From: Symsagittifera roscoffensis
Lineage: Eukaryota; Xenacoelomorpha; Acoela; Convolutidae
Length of the DNA: 64,000 nucleotides
Direction: 5' to 3'
NCBI RefSeq assembly: GCF_963678635.1
Contig: NC_087071.1
Location: forward strand, 10,675,088-10,739,087
Below, in pieces: positions 23,081-33,975 of this stretch; within the stretch, counting starts at the first letter, position 1, and each line of letters starts with the position of its first letter. Both the position numbers and the translations under genes were made by a program. The notes beneath the pieces are model-generated. The model saw only the letters and a program-made list of their open reading frames with translations. It ran no database searches and was not told the origin of the DNA.

Positions 23081-23850
23081 AATATTGAGACTCCGAAAAA
23101 TGTTGAGGCAAAATTGTCATCACTACTTCTTGTGCTACCGCTTCCAAGGTAAAATTTAAAACGCTTTTTTGGTTGAGATTTTTTCTTAGCAACAAAACGA
23201 TCGGGAAATAATTTCACTTCCATTCGAAAAGGTTGGACTTGATTTTGTGTCGTGCAAAAAAAACTATAAACAAAAGCTACACTTGTCTTATCACTTGTCT
23301 GACAACGCGTGCAATCAACTTCCATACCACTAAAAATCTTAACTGAAAGTTGTTCACCAGCAGTTTGAACGTTTATGACTCAACACAGAGCACCGGAACT
23401 ACTTCTGTTGGATAAAAAAACCTAATTTGTAGCTGCACACAAGCAAATTGTGCAGAGTCACTAGCTTTCAATCAAGACGAAATAGCAACTAAGCTCCAAT
23501 TTTAAAATTTGGAAGGCGGCCTGACCCCAGTCTGCTCTTAAGTTTGGCGAGGCATAAGAGAAACTCGTCTCCATGTTATAAAACGAGCCTTTCTCTTAAA
23601 CTTGAGATCTGACAGACTTTCTTGTGATCTGCTTTCAACTTTAGCAGTCAAATTTGAAGGCCATAGCAACTCGAGACAACTGACTCAAGTAATTTGGAAC
23701 AACAACAAACAATTGCTACTAACACCGAATGTATTTATGCTCAAACTTTTATTTCATCTATGCTCCTGCGACTACATTCTAATCAAAACCACGCAAGAAC
23801 ATATTGAGCACTTAAAACTGGAAACCTACAAAACATCAACTGTGTAGCTT
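23080..23850 (+). pseudogene. BEL/Pao-type integrase remnant
   Basis: Across three frames the plus strand shows LPFEKVGLDF near 23213. It then shows CLITCLTTRAINFHTTKNL near 23280-23340, LEGGLTPVCS followed by VWRGIRETR near 23515-23560, and SNSRQLTQVIWNN then LLLTPNVFML near 23660-23745. These match in order the integrase landmarks of BEL/Pao elements: PFxxxGxDffGP, CLxTRAxHfE, the GGxWER segment, and LNSRPLTxxxxD followed by LTPxHFL. The frame is broken at least four times and catalytic acids are partly lost. The end near 24060 abuts the LTR of a gypsy relic on the other strand. Confidence 0.72.
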
Positions 23851-24091
23851 TTGAAATACGCTCCAACTTGTATCACTCAAAGAAGATGATCCAACCTTGA
23901 TAAAGCGGATCGAGAGCAACTATACAAAAAAATTTAAAGAAAAAAAGGGATCCTCAAGGCACTTCGGTAAGATTTTCGAAGTATTTACCGCTCCTGGTGG
24001 CATGGCGCTCTCATGCTTTAATGAATTTGGGCTAGGAAAACTTGCCTTGGTTGAACCATAAGAAAGTTTTTAGATTTTACTATTACTAAAT

Positions 24092-24285
24092 TGTACCAAA
24101 AATCTAACTAGTCTAGCTTAAGATAATGAAAAATTATAAGAATAGATTTCAATTGAAATGTGTGTTGTTATAACACACAATAACACTGACGCTCGCCCAC
24201 TCCGAAGGAGGTCACTTGCGATAGACAAGGTCATATAAGACCGGTTAAACAAAAAACGATAATTGAAATAAGAACAATCACAACA
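24092..24285 (-). repeat. 3' LTR of the gypsy relic
   Basis: 194 bp, TGTACC...CACAACA on the plus strand; preceded on the minus strand by the purine tract AGGGGAAG. Homologous to 29436-29612. Confidence 0.8.
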
Positions 24286-24299
24286 CTTCCCCTAACTAA

Positions 24300-25290
24300 G
24301 AAAAACTCGAACTAAGTACGTACAAAATAGGTGATCCTTTTCCCTCTAAGAACGAGGAAAGAAAATAAATAAAATCACAACTAACTAGATAGCACGATGA
24401 TAAGTTATAAATTAGGAATGCAATGGCTGCGCTTTGGGCATTTAAAACTAATGACGTTGCACATTATGATAAGTAAAAAAAAAAATTTTGAGTGATGCAG
24501 TTTGGTTTATCCGGTGGGTTTGATAGGATAAATCAAAACTTCAATGTGAGGTACCTGAACTAAAGAAGTTTCCTCCGTATACAACTCCAAATGTCAGTTG
24601 CTTACATACTGTAAGCGAAGAGTTAAAGTTTAAGGTATGGAGTTTTTCAGGCGAAATGAGCCGACGGATTATCTAATTTTCTAAAAGAAGTCTAAATGTG
24701 TTTAGAAAAAACTATGGTTAATGCCATAAGCTGCAAGTTTCAGATTTGATAAAGGTTTGGGTATAAATAGCAGATCCGTAAGGAAAGAACAATTTACAAA
24801 ATCCGAAGGAAAAATGAAGTTTTGTAAAATTTTAGTTTTTTATGTCGGGTTCGAATTTATCTAGAAATTTCTCGCATTGCCTAATTAAATCTGAATTGAT
24901 CTCCGAATTGTCTGAATTTTCTACTACTGAGGGCGGCATTGAGGTAAGTATCTCCTGTAAACCTTCTTTATTCGGCAACTACCTCCGTCGGAACTTGTGA
25001 GATGATGGGACTTGGCTGTTCAAATGATTGGGTGACCAAAGTTTCTCTGCACTCCCTCTCATTTTACGAAATTTTGTCCCTTGCAGTGCCCTCACTGAGT
25101 GTGTGGGGTTATCTGCTGTCCCAGCTGACTGTTCTCTTATAACAACTAAATACAACCTTTCACCCTAAGTTTTTGGTGGTTCAACATTTCGTCTTCGTCT
25201 AAAAGGAATAAAGTTTTTACGTTCAGGGGACTATCCCACTTCGTACAACAGGTTTTCATTTGCGAAATCGTCTTCCAGTTCCAGTACCAA
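24300..25290 (-). other. 3' internal region of the gypsy relic
   Basis: Lies between the integrase remnant and the 3' LTR. I see no recognisable protein on either strand; it may hold the integrase tail and untranslated sequence. Confidence 0.4.
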
Positions 25291-25895
25291 CGGCTCAGCA
25301 AGTTACTCTCTGCTAGTTCGAATCACATCTGGTGTTTTGTCATAAAAATAAACGCTGAAAGCGATTCCGTGCAGTTCAAAGAGAAAAGGGGGCCAGTGTT
25401 AAGCTGATCGGAAAATTAGCTGATGCTCTTTCTTGAGTTTTTGCACTAATCCATTGGAACGGTGGTCGACCACTGTAAAACTAGAATATTTATAAAGTTT
25501 GAATCACAAAATTATTTAAAATCTGCTCCGGTTTAGATTGGGATTTCTTGAAGATGAATGTAATTGGTAAGAAAATCGACTATTGTTTTAGCTGAAGTAC
25601 TTGGAGTAATTTTCGACGAAGGGAATTTAGAGATTATATCTATACAAAATGGGCTGTACTTACAATGGCTCCACGAATAATCTGATGGACCAGCGGAATA
25701 TATATCAACTTCTTCATTCACAAATATAAGATCGGGGAGACGATTATAAAAATTTTCAGGAATTAGTGGTTCAAGATTTTTACCTGCTTGTATACAATCT
25801 GAGCAATTTTTTCCATAGAAATAAACCATTCTCTTAGCTTGTGGCCACCAGACGTATTCCGGAAGGAATATCTTTCCAAAATAACCAAAATAACC
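25290..25895 (-). pseudogene. Gypsy integrase remnant
   Basis: Minus-strand frames show a zinc-finger and core region. Near 25860 is LPEYVWWPQAKRM with CSDCIQAGKN following (HHCC-type cysteines). DIYSAGPSDY stands where D-(F)-A-G-P is usual. CIDIISKFP and TSAKTIVDFLTNYI complete the core. Further down, SNGLVQKLKKEH corresponds to the (S)NGxxE(R) segment, with glutamine at the position of the catalytic glutamate. The loss of the acidic residue and stops before and after mark it as inactive. The uninterrupted part is 25533-25829. Confidence 0.75.
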
Positions 25896-26743
25896 TAATT
25901 TATTTTTTCATATTGAGTATTCCATTGGCAGCATGTAAGTTTTTGTAAAATTGATTATAAAAACGGCCCAACTTAGTGGTCTGAAACTCTCTTTTCTTTT
26001 CTGGAGCTCTGGCAATGGTTTATAAAACGCTACTTTCTTCGGTAAGCCAAGCGATCATTATGCTATTAGAACAAAACCGGATGACAGGGGAGTATTTACA
26101 ACTCCACCATTTACATTTACATAAAATACAATATTAAATTCCATGGGATATTTTAGGTATTTCGAATTTAAAGATAAAAAACGTAGATAAAAAAACTTTG
26201 AGATGGTAATTTTGGAACAAGTTTTTTAGAATGATCAAGGAGAAGTTATTTAGAAACACTAATTAGAAATTCGGAAAGGATTAGAAAATCAAAATCGCAA
26301 ATGTTCAATATGGAGCTATCTAGGTTTAGAACTGATTTTCGGTAATTTAGTTAAGTTGTAATACGTCATTGAAATTTATCGAAAATTGATCAATCAAACT
26401 TAGGTGTGGCGCTAACTTCTCGTATATCTGTATATCCGACGGATGTATAATTTAATTAGTTTTACTGATTTTTGCTACGACAATCTCTTCTCCAAAATTT
26501 CCGAGAGCCTCTGGAATTCTTACCAATTGCAATTCTTGAGATCAAATCGGTGAAGCCCATATCTTTGCCCACTAGGTGATTTATCGAAATTATAAACAGT
26601 AAAAATGTATCGACTCATCTTGTTAAACAGCTATGATAGGTTTTAAATCTATGATTACAAGACAATGCTGATAAAAGGGCTTTATGGCTGGTTATGATTT
26701 CAAATTCTGAACCGTATAAATAATGTGTTTATTGTTCTACAAT

Positions 26744-26974
26744 TCAAACAACGCCGAGGAGTTTGAGTGCGTTTAATGAGTTTTTAGCTTCATGCGGTTT
26801 TACTAATCGGCTAGCGAAGAAAACCGATCTCCAGTCATTCTCGTGAAGTTGTTCGAGCGTTGCCCCAATGCCGTTGTGTGGTGCGCCAGATTTTTCTCTT
26901 GTATTCAGTTTCACAACGAAGTATTTATTTTCGGTTTTATTAATAATTTTTGATTTAATGTTCTCGAAAGCCAT
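26744..26974 (-). pseudogene. Gypsy RNase H remnant
   Basis: The frame reads NGIGATLEQLHENDWRSV then FFASRLVKPHEAKN and ALKLLGVV. This is the core of the retrotransposon RNase H domain (usual form xGIGAVLxQ...WxPIxFASRxLxxxExNYSxxExExLAVV). The first catalytic aspartate of the TDAS motif has been replaced (a KSGAPHNG-like stretch), so the enzyme is dead. Confidence 0.78.
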
Positions 26975-26994
26975 GTTATAAACATCTTTCGATT

Positions 26995-28200
26995 TTATTG
27001 TCGAGACCGAGAAATTGTCGATTTCTTATTTAATAGAGTTCTCAATGGACTTTCTAATGATGCGAGGTTCGGTACGAATTTTATAATTTGGTTAGTTGAT
27101 GCGAAAAATGAGCGCAACTCCCTCATGTTCCAAGGAATTGGGTCAGATTCTATTTCTAAAACTTTATCACTCAGTGGGATAACTACTGATTTCGATTTTT
27201 CCCTACCCATCCATTTCGAAACCTAGCCTCTCGATTTCCTGTTTTAAATTTTTCATTTCAACCATTTGACTGCAAAATGTTTATTGTCTAGTGTAATAAG
27301 AAAAATTTCAACGACCGCTTTTTGATCCTTAAAACTTTTTTTGGGAGGAAATTTTATATATTCGAGGTAAAGGTTAGTAAAAGAAATTTCTCCGATGGTT
27401 GTGTCCATTACTCTTTGGAACACATTTGACATATCGCCAAGTCCGTGAAACCACGTTCAGAACTGATACGCACCGGTTATTACACTATTTACTTGCGAAG
27501 TCGTCTAAGTTAATTTATTGTAAGCATTTTTGAGGTCTAAAGTTGAGAACCAAATTCTCCGTCGGTTTTTCTGAAAGTTGTGATGCAAAATTCTCTACTA
27601 GTTCATGTTTGTTCGGCATCTGGTATTTAATTTTGAATTTTTATTTTTATAAAAATTTTTAGTCTAACGCAAGCTTTATTGGTTTATCTTTCCTGCAGGT
27701 AATTACTATTGGCTGATATTTTCATCTTCGTCGCATAATTCTAGCTTTTTAATATGTTTTTCCGAGATAAGTTTGTCAAGCTTTTTGCTTACGGCCGGAA
27801 GTAAGTGCAGCGAAAACCTACGCCCTTTTGTTCGTATTGGGTTCAGCAGATCGTGAAAACGGGTAAACTTGATTTGGTTCTTTCTTTCACCGACTCTGTT
27901 AAATAATTGATTGAATTTCTTGAAAAGAGTTTCTGTTTCTTTCTTGTTTAATCTGACGGGATTTATGAATGACTTACTTTCATTGCTGTTCTTGTAGTAT
28001 GGAAAAGATTTTTGCGCGACTTCTATTCCGACGTGTGGTAGATTGTCGTTTCCTACAATTTTTGTTCGTGCCCATCGGTTAAAAAGAAAGCTGTTTTGTC
28101 GTACATTTATCCTTTGGATTTTTTTGGTACGAGGACTTGTCCCACGATCTTTATCGGGTCATCCGTGAAGCCGCAGTAAAGGTGTTCCCAAGTGTGGATC
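26995..28200 (-). pseudogene. Gypsy reverse transcriptase remnant
   Basis: Minus-strand pieces give the RT C-terminus IPWNMRELRSFFAS then QIIKFVPNLASLESPL (26995-27210). The palm region reads FQRVMDTTIGE and LYLEYIKFPPKKSF (near 27350-27420). The catalytic Tyr-x-Asp-Asp is therefore Tyr-Leu-Glu-Tyr here. Upstream are LDKLISEKHIKKLE and an N-terminal stretch. Several stops and frame changes interrupt it. Confidence 0.72.
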
Positions 28201-28214
28201 AAGTAGTTTAAGTT

Positions 28215-28300
28215 CAAACTTAATTGCTTAAACTTAATTATACGTTCATCTTCCAAAAGCATACTGGACTAGCTGAGTCTACCTGTAATTTTAGTTGTAC
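28215..28300 (-). pseudogene. Gypsy protease active-site remnant
   Basis: Minus-strand frame reads VQLKLQVDSASPV. Asp-Ser-Ala after a hydrophobic strand is the retropepsin active-site pattern (D-T/S-G/A). Position between gag and RT remnants agrees. Confidence 0.5.
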
Positions 28301-28639
28301 GAATATTTCGTTTCCCGATCCAAAACTCAGTAGTTTCTTTGTTCCTTTTCCATCGTTGTCAATTATCGTCGTCACATTCAATCCTGAACAATCGCCGTTA
28401 TTACTTTGTCTTGTTTCCGACCATGCATTAAGTGCACCGCAACGTTCTGGATGTATATGGCTAGTTACAGCAGGTTGTTCCGATGGATTTACAACTTCGG
28501 TATCTACAATTTCATGATCATTTACAACAGTTACGTTTTTTCTTCGAGAATTACATTTTTTTTTGTTAACTGTCCTTTAAAAATACAGGATGTAAAAATC
28601 GCGTTCTTCACCGGACAGACTGCAAGATGTCCCTTTGTA

Positions 28640-29140
28640 AATTTTCATTTCATACTTGAATTTCCTCGGTCCACAGCTAAAGTTGGATCCCATTTGTTAA
28701 AGTTTTTGTGGTTATTTAAAGCATTATTAATTACAGGGTAGGAAAATTTAAAATGATTTGAGATTCCGTTCTCACCTAGTTCCGACATCTCATTTTGTTG
28801 ATAAATATATCGCGGATCCACTCCTCCACTCCGCTGGCTATGATGCATTTCTTTGCCCTTTATGCTAGAGAGCCCCAGAACTGTTCCAACCTTTCTCTGA
28901 CTCTCTGGCGTCTATTAAGTAGCTTGTGACGTTCGAATGTTATATTGGGTGTTCTAATAAAAGCTTGGCTTAGAATATCCCAAAAATCGGCGAAATTTAT
29001 CCGTAGGGTTTTGACTTTCGAAAGCTTTTGTGAGAAAACTCTTTTACGCTCACTACCAAGTGCTGCTAGGTCTACCATAGAGTGGATATTCGTGTCTGCT
29101 TCTTCTATTCGCATTCCATTAAAAGTCTTGGTTTGCACTT
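28640..29140 (-). pseudogene. Gypsy gag remnant
   Basis: The frame at 28860-29138 ends with ITFERHKLLNRRQRVRERLE and QFWGSLA. This resembles the Ty3/gypsy gag capsid segment where F..RxQxxxESxEQFxxxLxxLA is usual. In a shifted frame just downstream, EEWIRDIFINKM (near 28800) corresponds to the following IRDxFI motif. A stop and a shift separate the two. The N-terminal part is helix-rich. The gene is inactive. Confidence 0.6.
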
Positions 29141-29435
29141 TGATTCGGGCGTTTTAGGAATTGTTGAATCTACTTATTTCCTCTGCGTTCCTTGCTAAAC
29201 GTTCCATTTTTGCCGTCGTCGACTTGTTTTGAGGTTCTTCCTCCAGTTGTAAAATCTTTGGTTTCAAAAATTCCAGTGCTTTCAGCTAGTTATCTATATC
29301 GTTATCCTCCCTTTGGCTATTAACGCCAATTGGAACATATTCCTCCAATCTTCCCATTGGGGTGGGGGATCGATAGTACGAGTTTGCCAGAATGAGGGTA
29401 CTCTACTCATGTCAGATGACCGTGCCTTAACCAAA

Positions 29436-29612
29436 GGTACTAACACTCCAACTAGTCTAGCTTTATATTAGAGTTCAAATAAAATGTGTGCTGTTGTTTT
29501 TTTCAAATAACACTGCCGCTCGCTCACTCCGAAGGAGGTCTTTTGCGATAGTCAAGGTCAACTAAGACCGGTTAATTAAAATAATATAATTGAAATAAGA
29601 ACAATCACAACA
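29436..29612 (-). repeat. 5' LTR of the gypsy relic
   Basis: 177 bp, homologous to 24092-24285. Minus-strand sequence after its end gives the putative primer-binding site starting TGGTTAAGGC. Confidence 0.8.
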
Positions 29613-30083
29613 ACTATTAATTGTACAACCAAGCCCCGACCCCTTTGATCTCTCCTATTATTTGCAATCCCCGAGGATACTCATGTTGCATTGGGATAAC
29701 CTTTCATAATGAATAACATGAAAAGACGGCAATTCAAATATATGATTAATAAGTACCAGATTTTGATCGCAAATTTGGATGATGTAACAGTTGACTTTTG
29801 GTCAAGTAAACGAAAAAAAAAGTTATTAAATATTTACGCGATTTAAATGATTAAATACGATCTTTTGGCTTAGACCGCCCCCATGACACTTAATTGCTTA
29901 TAATTTCTCTTTTAAACTTACAGTCATACTGTGATCTACTAATGCTATGTTTCATGAGCAAGAGTTTCTACTCAGAAGCCAACACCAAACATCTATAGCT
30001 TTTTTAAAATGCCTGACCTGAATTGGTTGGTTTTCGTCTTTCATGATTGAAAAAAAAAACGATTTTGCTTCAAAAATGTAACC
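29613..30083. other. No gene seen
   Basis: AT-rich sequence between the gypsy relic and an hAT MITE. Confidence 0.35.
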
Positions 30084-30091
30084 AGAAAAAT

Positions 30092-30461
30092 CAGGGGCGG
30101 ATCTAGGATTTTCTCGAGGGGGGGGAGCGGATTTTCAAAACATTTTCCAAAATTTTGACGACTTTTTTTTTTTAGGTCGACCAAACAGATTTTTCGAGCT
30201 CTCCCAAAGCACTGTTTTGCCCCTATTTTGGCAAAATTTTGTGCGCCGCAGGCAAATTTTTGAAAAAACAGTCAAAAAAGCCGTTTTTGAGCACTTTTTG
30301 AAAAATTTTGACAAAAAAATCGCGTTTTTTTGGCGCGCTCCCCCTCAAAGTTAGTATATATTGGCGCCAAAGGCGCCTTTAGAAAAAGTTTAGGGTCGGT
30401 CGGCCAAAAATTGATTTCTAAAAAAGTATCAAAGGTGGGACCCCCCCTAAATCCGCCTCTG
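30092..30461. mobile_element. hAT-type MITE with intact ends and 8-bp target duplication
   Basis: Ends are CAGGGGCGGATCTAGGATTT and, inverted at the right, CAGAGGCGGATTTAGGGG. Flanks carry the exact 8-bp direct repeat AGAAAAAT (30084-30091 and 30462-30469), the length made by hAT transposases. 370 bp, no coding capacity. The same family is damaged at 13960-14300. Confidence 0.88.
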
Positions 30462-30469
30462 AGAAAAAT

Positions 30470-31470
30470 GGAGTTTTTGATCAGACGCAAACACTAAAGA
30501 TTTCGTATCACTAAATTATCTTTTACAAATGGTCTAAGCAGTTTTAGCTCGCAAAAATATTCACCTTTCTGATCTCGACTAGTTTTTTCTTCTGGTTGCT
30601 TTGCACACTCGAAGATTTTATAAAGAAGTTGCTACTCATCAGATACTAAACTAGTTTTAAAACGTACCGCTTTTTTAATTTGTTTCGAGTTGTCGACTAG
30701 TGTAGTTTCACCGATCAAATGAATCACCGAAAAAAAGCATTTAGTATAAGTGAAACTTATCGGTTATTTCAACATTAAAATTATGTTTTGTCAAATCTAG
30801 TCTAGCATTTGTGAAGGCTAGCTCTCGTCTCATTTCAAAGAGAAGCCCAATCACTTTAGATGTGTTTGTTTAGTTGGAAAATTGTTAATTAATATATTAA
30901 ATTATATAGAGCATTTCAAAATTTGAATGGCTAAGTTTTCGCAGGTTTTTCTTTAACCAAAAGTTGCTCGGTTAAATCAATACGTTTGAAAATACGGCTT
31001 TTTCAACCTGATGATTATTACGTACTAAAGACAAGCTTAGGCTAAAAAGAGAACCTAAGAAAATGAAAAAAGTCAAAAGAGACTTACCGAAAAATGAAAA
31101 GAGGAGAGCAATTAAAAAGATCATAATTCGTAAGAAAATACGCTTTGAGCAATATTATATTGAAATGTAGCAAACAAACGTTCGAAATACAATTCAACCC
31201 TGACCGATGAAAGCAAATAGTGAAGAAAGACAGGCGCTCGATTCCTTTAAAATCAATTTTGACAGAAACTTTGAAGTTTGGACAACATTACACAAACTTC
31301 AGCCTTTTTTTTCAAATAACAAGAAAATTTAGATGTAAGAAAAATTTTCGTTTTTCGACCTGACACTGTCGGCTAAGAGAAAAAAGAAGAGAGAAAAATG
31401 AAGCATCGAAAAAACTTTTAATGATGAAATATGAACTCTTTTGAAATGTGTGTTTATCATCCTTGAAGTG
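30470..31470. other. No gene seen
   Basis: AT-rich spacer without supported features. Confidence 0.35.
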
Positions 31471-31489
31471 ATCACTTGAAAATCATGTT

Positions 31490-31850
31490 TGTGAAGCATA
31501 TCTTACGAGGCCAAACTGTGCATTCTGCGCATTGTAAGCGGATTCCGCAACAGGCCAAAATCAGACTTGTCGTGGAACTTGCAACATTGCTACTTTTCTT
31601 TGAGCTTCTGTGCTGTTTTAGATTCCTCAAAAAATACCTAAGACATTGCACCACTCGAAATTGATCCGAAAATGGACGAACATGCCGGATCCGCAACAAT
31701 TTGTGACTTCCACAAATAAATAATAAGACGTGCATAGTTAAAATGAGCTATTGCGGAATCCGCAAATTGTACGCATAATTCGCAAGATTTAAAAGTATTC
31801 CGCAAATTATAGTAGGAAACCGCAATTTGTTTGCAAATTCCGTTCACATA
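31490..31850. repeat. Dispersed repeat rich in GCGGATTCCGCAA motifs, copy 1
   Basis: Contains several copies of (T)GCGGAATCCGCAA and its complement. The segment GGCCAAACTGTGCATTCTGCG and following AGCGGATTCCGCAACA recurs in altered form on the minus strand at 43540-43600. The overlapping ORFs on both strands come from this repeat and are probably not genes. Confidence 0.4.
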
Positions 31851-32650
31851 TATGTAAGACTGAAGTCGCGTTTTAAATTATATGTTTAATTTACTAGGTG
31901 GTCACCACCAAGTTCAACCTTAATTACTAGTTGTTGAGCTACCAGTTGAAATACTAAGTGTTCGATCTCAATTCCTGCCCCTATCTTCCATCTCAAAATT
32001 TGCCAAATACCCAAATTCGATCTCAATTCCTGTTTTGATTTTCTCCTCAAGGCAATGCATCTTTTGTTTTGCATTTTATCAAGTTATCAAGACAACAGAA
32101 ACTTAATTAGTAGGTTTCGACAGAACAACCATCTTTTAAAAACACAGGCAGAGTAATGTTTCAATTTCATGCTGATTCAGTAGCACATACGTCTAGAGAG
32201 CATCTAAAACAAAATTTCTCGGAGTTGGGTCCAAGAAGTTTTCCATACAAACACTATGACTAATTTTGACGCTATAAGTTTTTTAATTTAAGCAATTGTG
32301 AGTTTATTAGCTACTCTCCAAAAATAAAATAAGATTTAATAAAAAGGGGTGTTTGGACAACAAAATCATAGATTTTTTCTCATAGATCCCAGGAGTTAGC
32401 TGATAAGAACAGCCTGGCAAAATGGGATCCGTCATCACAGTTATACCGACACTTGTGCCGATCCGTCTATTTTCTCCAATTTCAGAAATTTTTCTGAAAT
32501 TAATCCTATTTCGCGTTCGTCCAATTTCACCCTATCTGGTAGCTAATTCATTAATCAAAATAGCTTGCATGTGTATGTGAGTTTGAAAGTTCATTGAAAC
32601 ACTCTTATTGAATTATCTTTTGTTCAGTTTTGCTTGCGTTATTGTGTTTT
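31851..32650. other. No gene seen
   Basis: AT-rich; short internal repeats of CGATCTCAATTCCTG near 31960-32030 only. Confidence 0.35.
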
Positions 32651-32653
32651 TAA

Positions 32654-32734
32654 AACAAGATGGCTGAGATGTTAGTGTTTTGGACTGCTAACCCAATATG
32701 GTCTCCGTGCGTGGGTTTGAATCCCGTCTCTACT
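32654..32734 (+). tRNA. tRNA-Ser(GCT)-like sequence, probably a pseudogene
   Basis: The order TGGCTGAGATG (A box), TTGGACTGCTAACCCAA (anticodon arm, loop CTGCTAA, anticodon GCT), a long variable arm and GTGGGTTTGAATCCCGT (T arm, B box) is that of a serine tRNA. The 81-base length fits. The acceptor stem (AACAAGA against CTCTACT) pairs at only two or three of seven positions. I therefore take it as a tRNA pseudogene or a tRNA-derived repeat. Confidence 0.6.
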
Positions 32735-33690
32735 GAACGGTTTTCAGTGACGATAATTTAGTTTTCGATTTCTCCAATTTTTTTTCAATTATGTAGAAGA
32801 AGATGACTCTTGTTATAACTGGAACTCTTTATAAAAAAGAAAACTACTTTGATAGAGTGGTCCCTTTAAATTAACCAGGTCTCTTGAGAAAAGGGCATTT
32901 AGAGCTTTAATATAGTTTCATAGTTATGAGTTAGCCTTTCAATAAGATGTCGCATCATAATTGCAAACTAATATTTTGTTTGTTCCTCCTCAAAACTTTT
33001 GTCTCACCCTTTTCAGGTGAATGAAAAACGACAAAATTGAGTGTTGTTGACAAATAAGGTCAGTGATTCATGGTTGTTTATTCGTAAAATAAGTTGGAGT
33101 AAGCATATTTCTGGATAACAACAAAATATTTATTACATTTCTATATCTGAAAAAAATTCTGACTCAATATATTTCGCGAGACCTTTGAAAAGAAGAATTG
33201 ATACATAAGTTTTTTTTCAAATTCCTTCATGCTATACGCATGCAAGACATGTCTGTCATAGTTGCTTTTTCAAGTGACCACTCTATCATAATAGTACCCA
33301 GGGTGTATACTGGGTGTGCTTTCATCTCATTTCAAATACTGCCCCCTTGATTTAAATTATTTTCGTCTCTTCTCAAATACTGTGCTCATAATTTGAATTC
33401 GCTCTATCATCTCATCCCAAAAGTTGACTTCTTGATTTGAAATCACTCTCCACCAACTAGATCAGTGTTTGAGGTTGATGGAATCCCAAAAACTGACCTA
33501 AATCGGTGAAATGCTGTGCGTTGTATTTCCAATCATTCTCATCCCATAAACTCCAAATATTGAAATTAATCGGTGCTTTGTTTTCAAAAATTTGATGCCA
33601 AAAATTGTTTATTGAAATTTGTATCCCAAATACTAAAGGGTGACATTCACCAATTTAGTTTGCCAGTTTTTTAAGATTTCTTCGTGGATT
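32735..33690. other. No gene seen
   Basis: AT-rich spacer. Several CTCATCTCAAATACTG-like phrases repeat near 33310-33420. Confidence 0.35.
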
Positions 33691-33975
33691 CCGCTGTTAA
33701 TGGTTAGGTCCTTTTAAGTTCCACATTGTTAAGAATTCCAGCTCTAGCTTTCAATTGACAGTTCATATGCAAGCTCCGTAAAAACGAATTTCGAATCCAT
33801 TCACAATTTGCGGACTCCCCTTACATGTGCGGATTCCGCTGACAATTGTTATAGGTTACTTAAGTTGGCGGATTCTAGTAAAAATTACCTGTATTCGCTT
33901 GTTGCTGAATCAGCGACACAACAAATTTGCCGACAAAGATAACGCAACGGCAGTTTTTACACGGATTTTACGGGA
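33690..33975. repeat. Dispersed GCGGATTCCGC repeat, copy 2
   Basis: Homologous to 36110-36385: both run from CCAGCTCTAGCTTT through TTACATxTGCGGATTC to CGTTTGTTGC.GAATC and GCCGACAAA. The ORF at 33827-34078 lies in this repeat and is not supported as a gene. Confidence 0.5.

Larger units (their letters stand above)
24092..29612 (-). mobile_element. LTR-bounded Ty3/gypsy relic
   Basis: Left LTR 24092-24285 and right LTR 29436-29612 align through CTAGTCTAGCTT, CGCTC.CTCCGAAGGAGGTC and AATAAGAACAATCACAACA. Read on the minus strand they begin TGTTGTGATTG. Just inside the 5' (right) LTR the minus strand reads TTTGGTTAAGGCACGG, a plausible tRNA primer-binding site. Just before the 3' (left) LTR it reads AGGGGAAG, a polypurine tract. 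Between them, in the proper order on the minus strand, lie gag, protease, RT, RNase H and integrase remnants. LTRs are short and differ at many positions, so the insertion is old. No exact target duplication was found. Confidence 0.85.

Noticed and set aside
24092-29612. Host gene models for minus-strand ORFs at 25.5-29.1 kb
   Set aside because: All match gypsy gag/pol landmarks between two LTRs.
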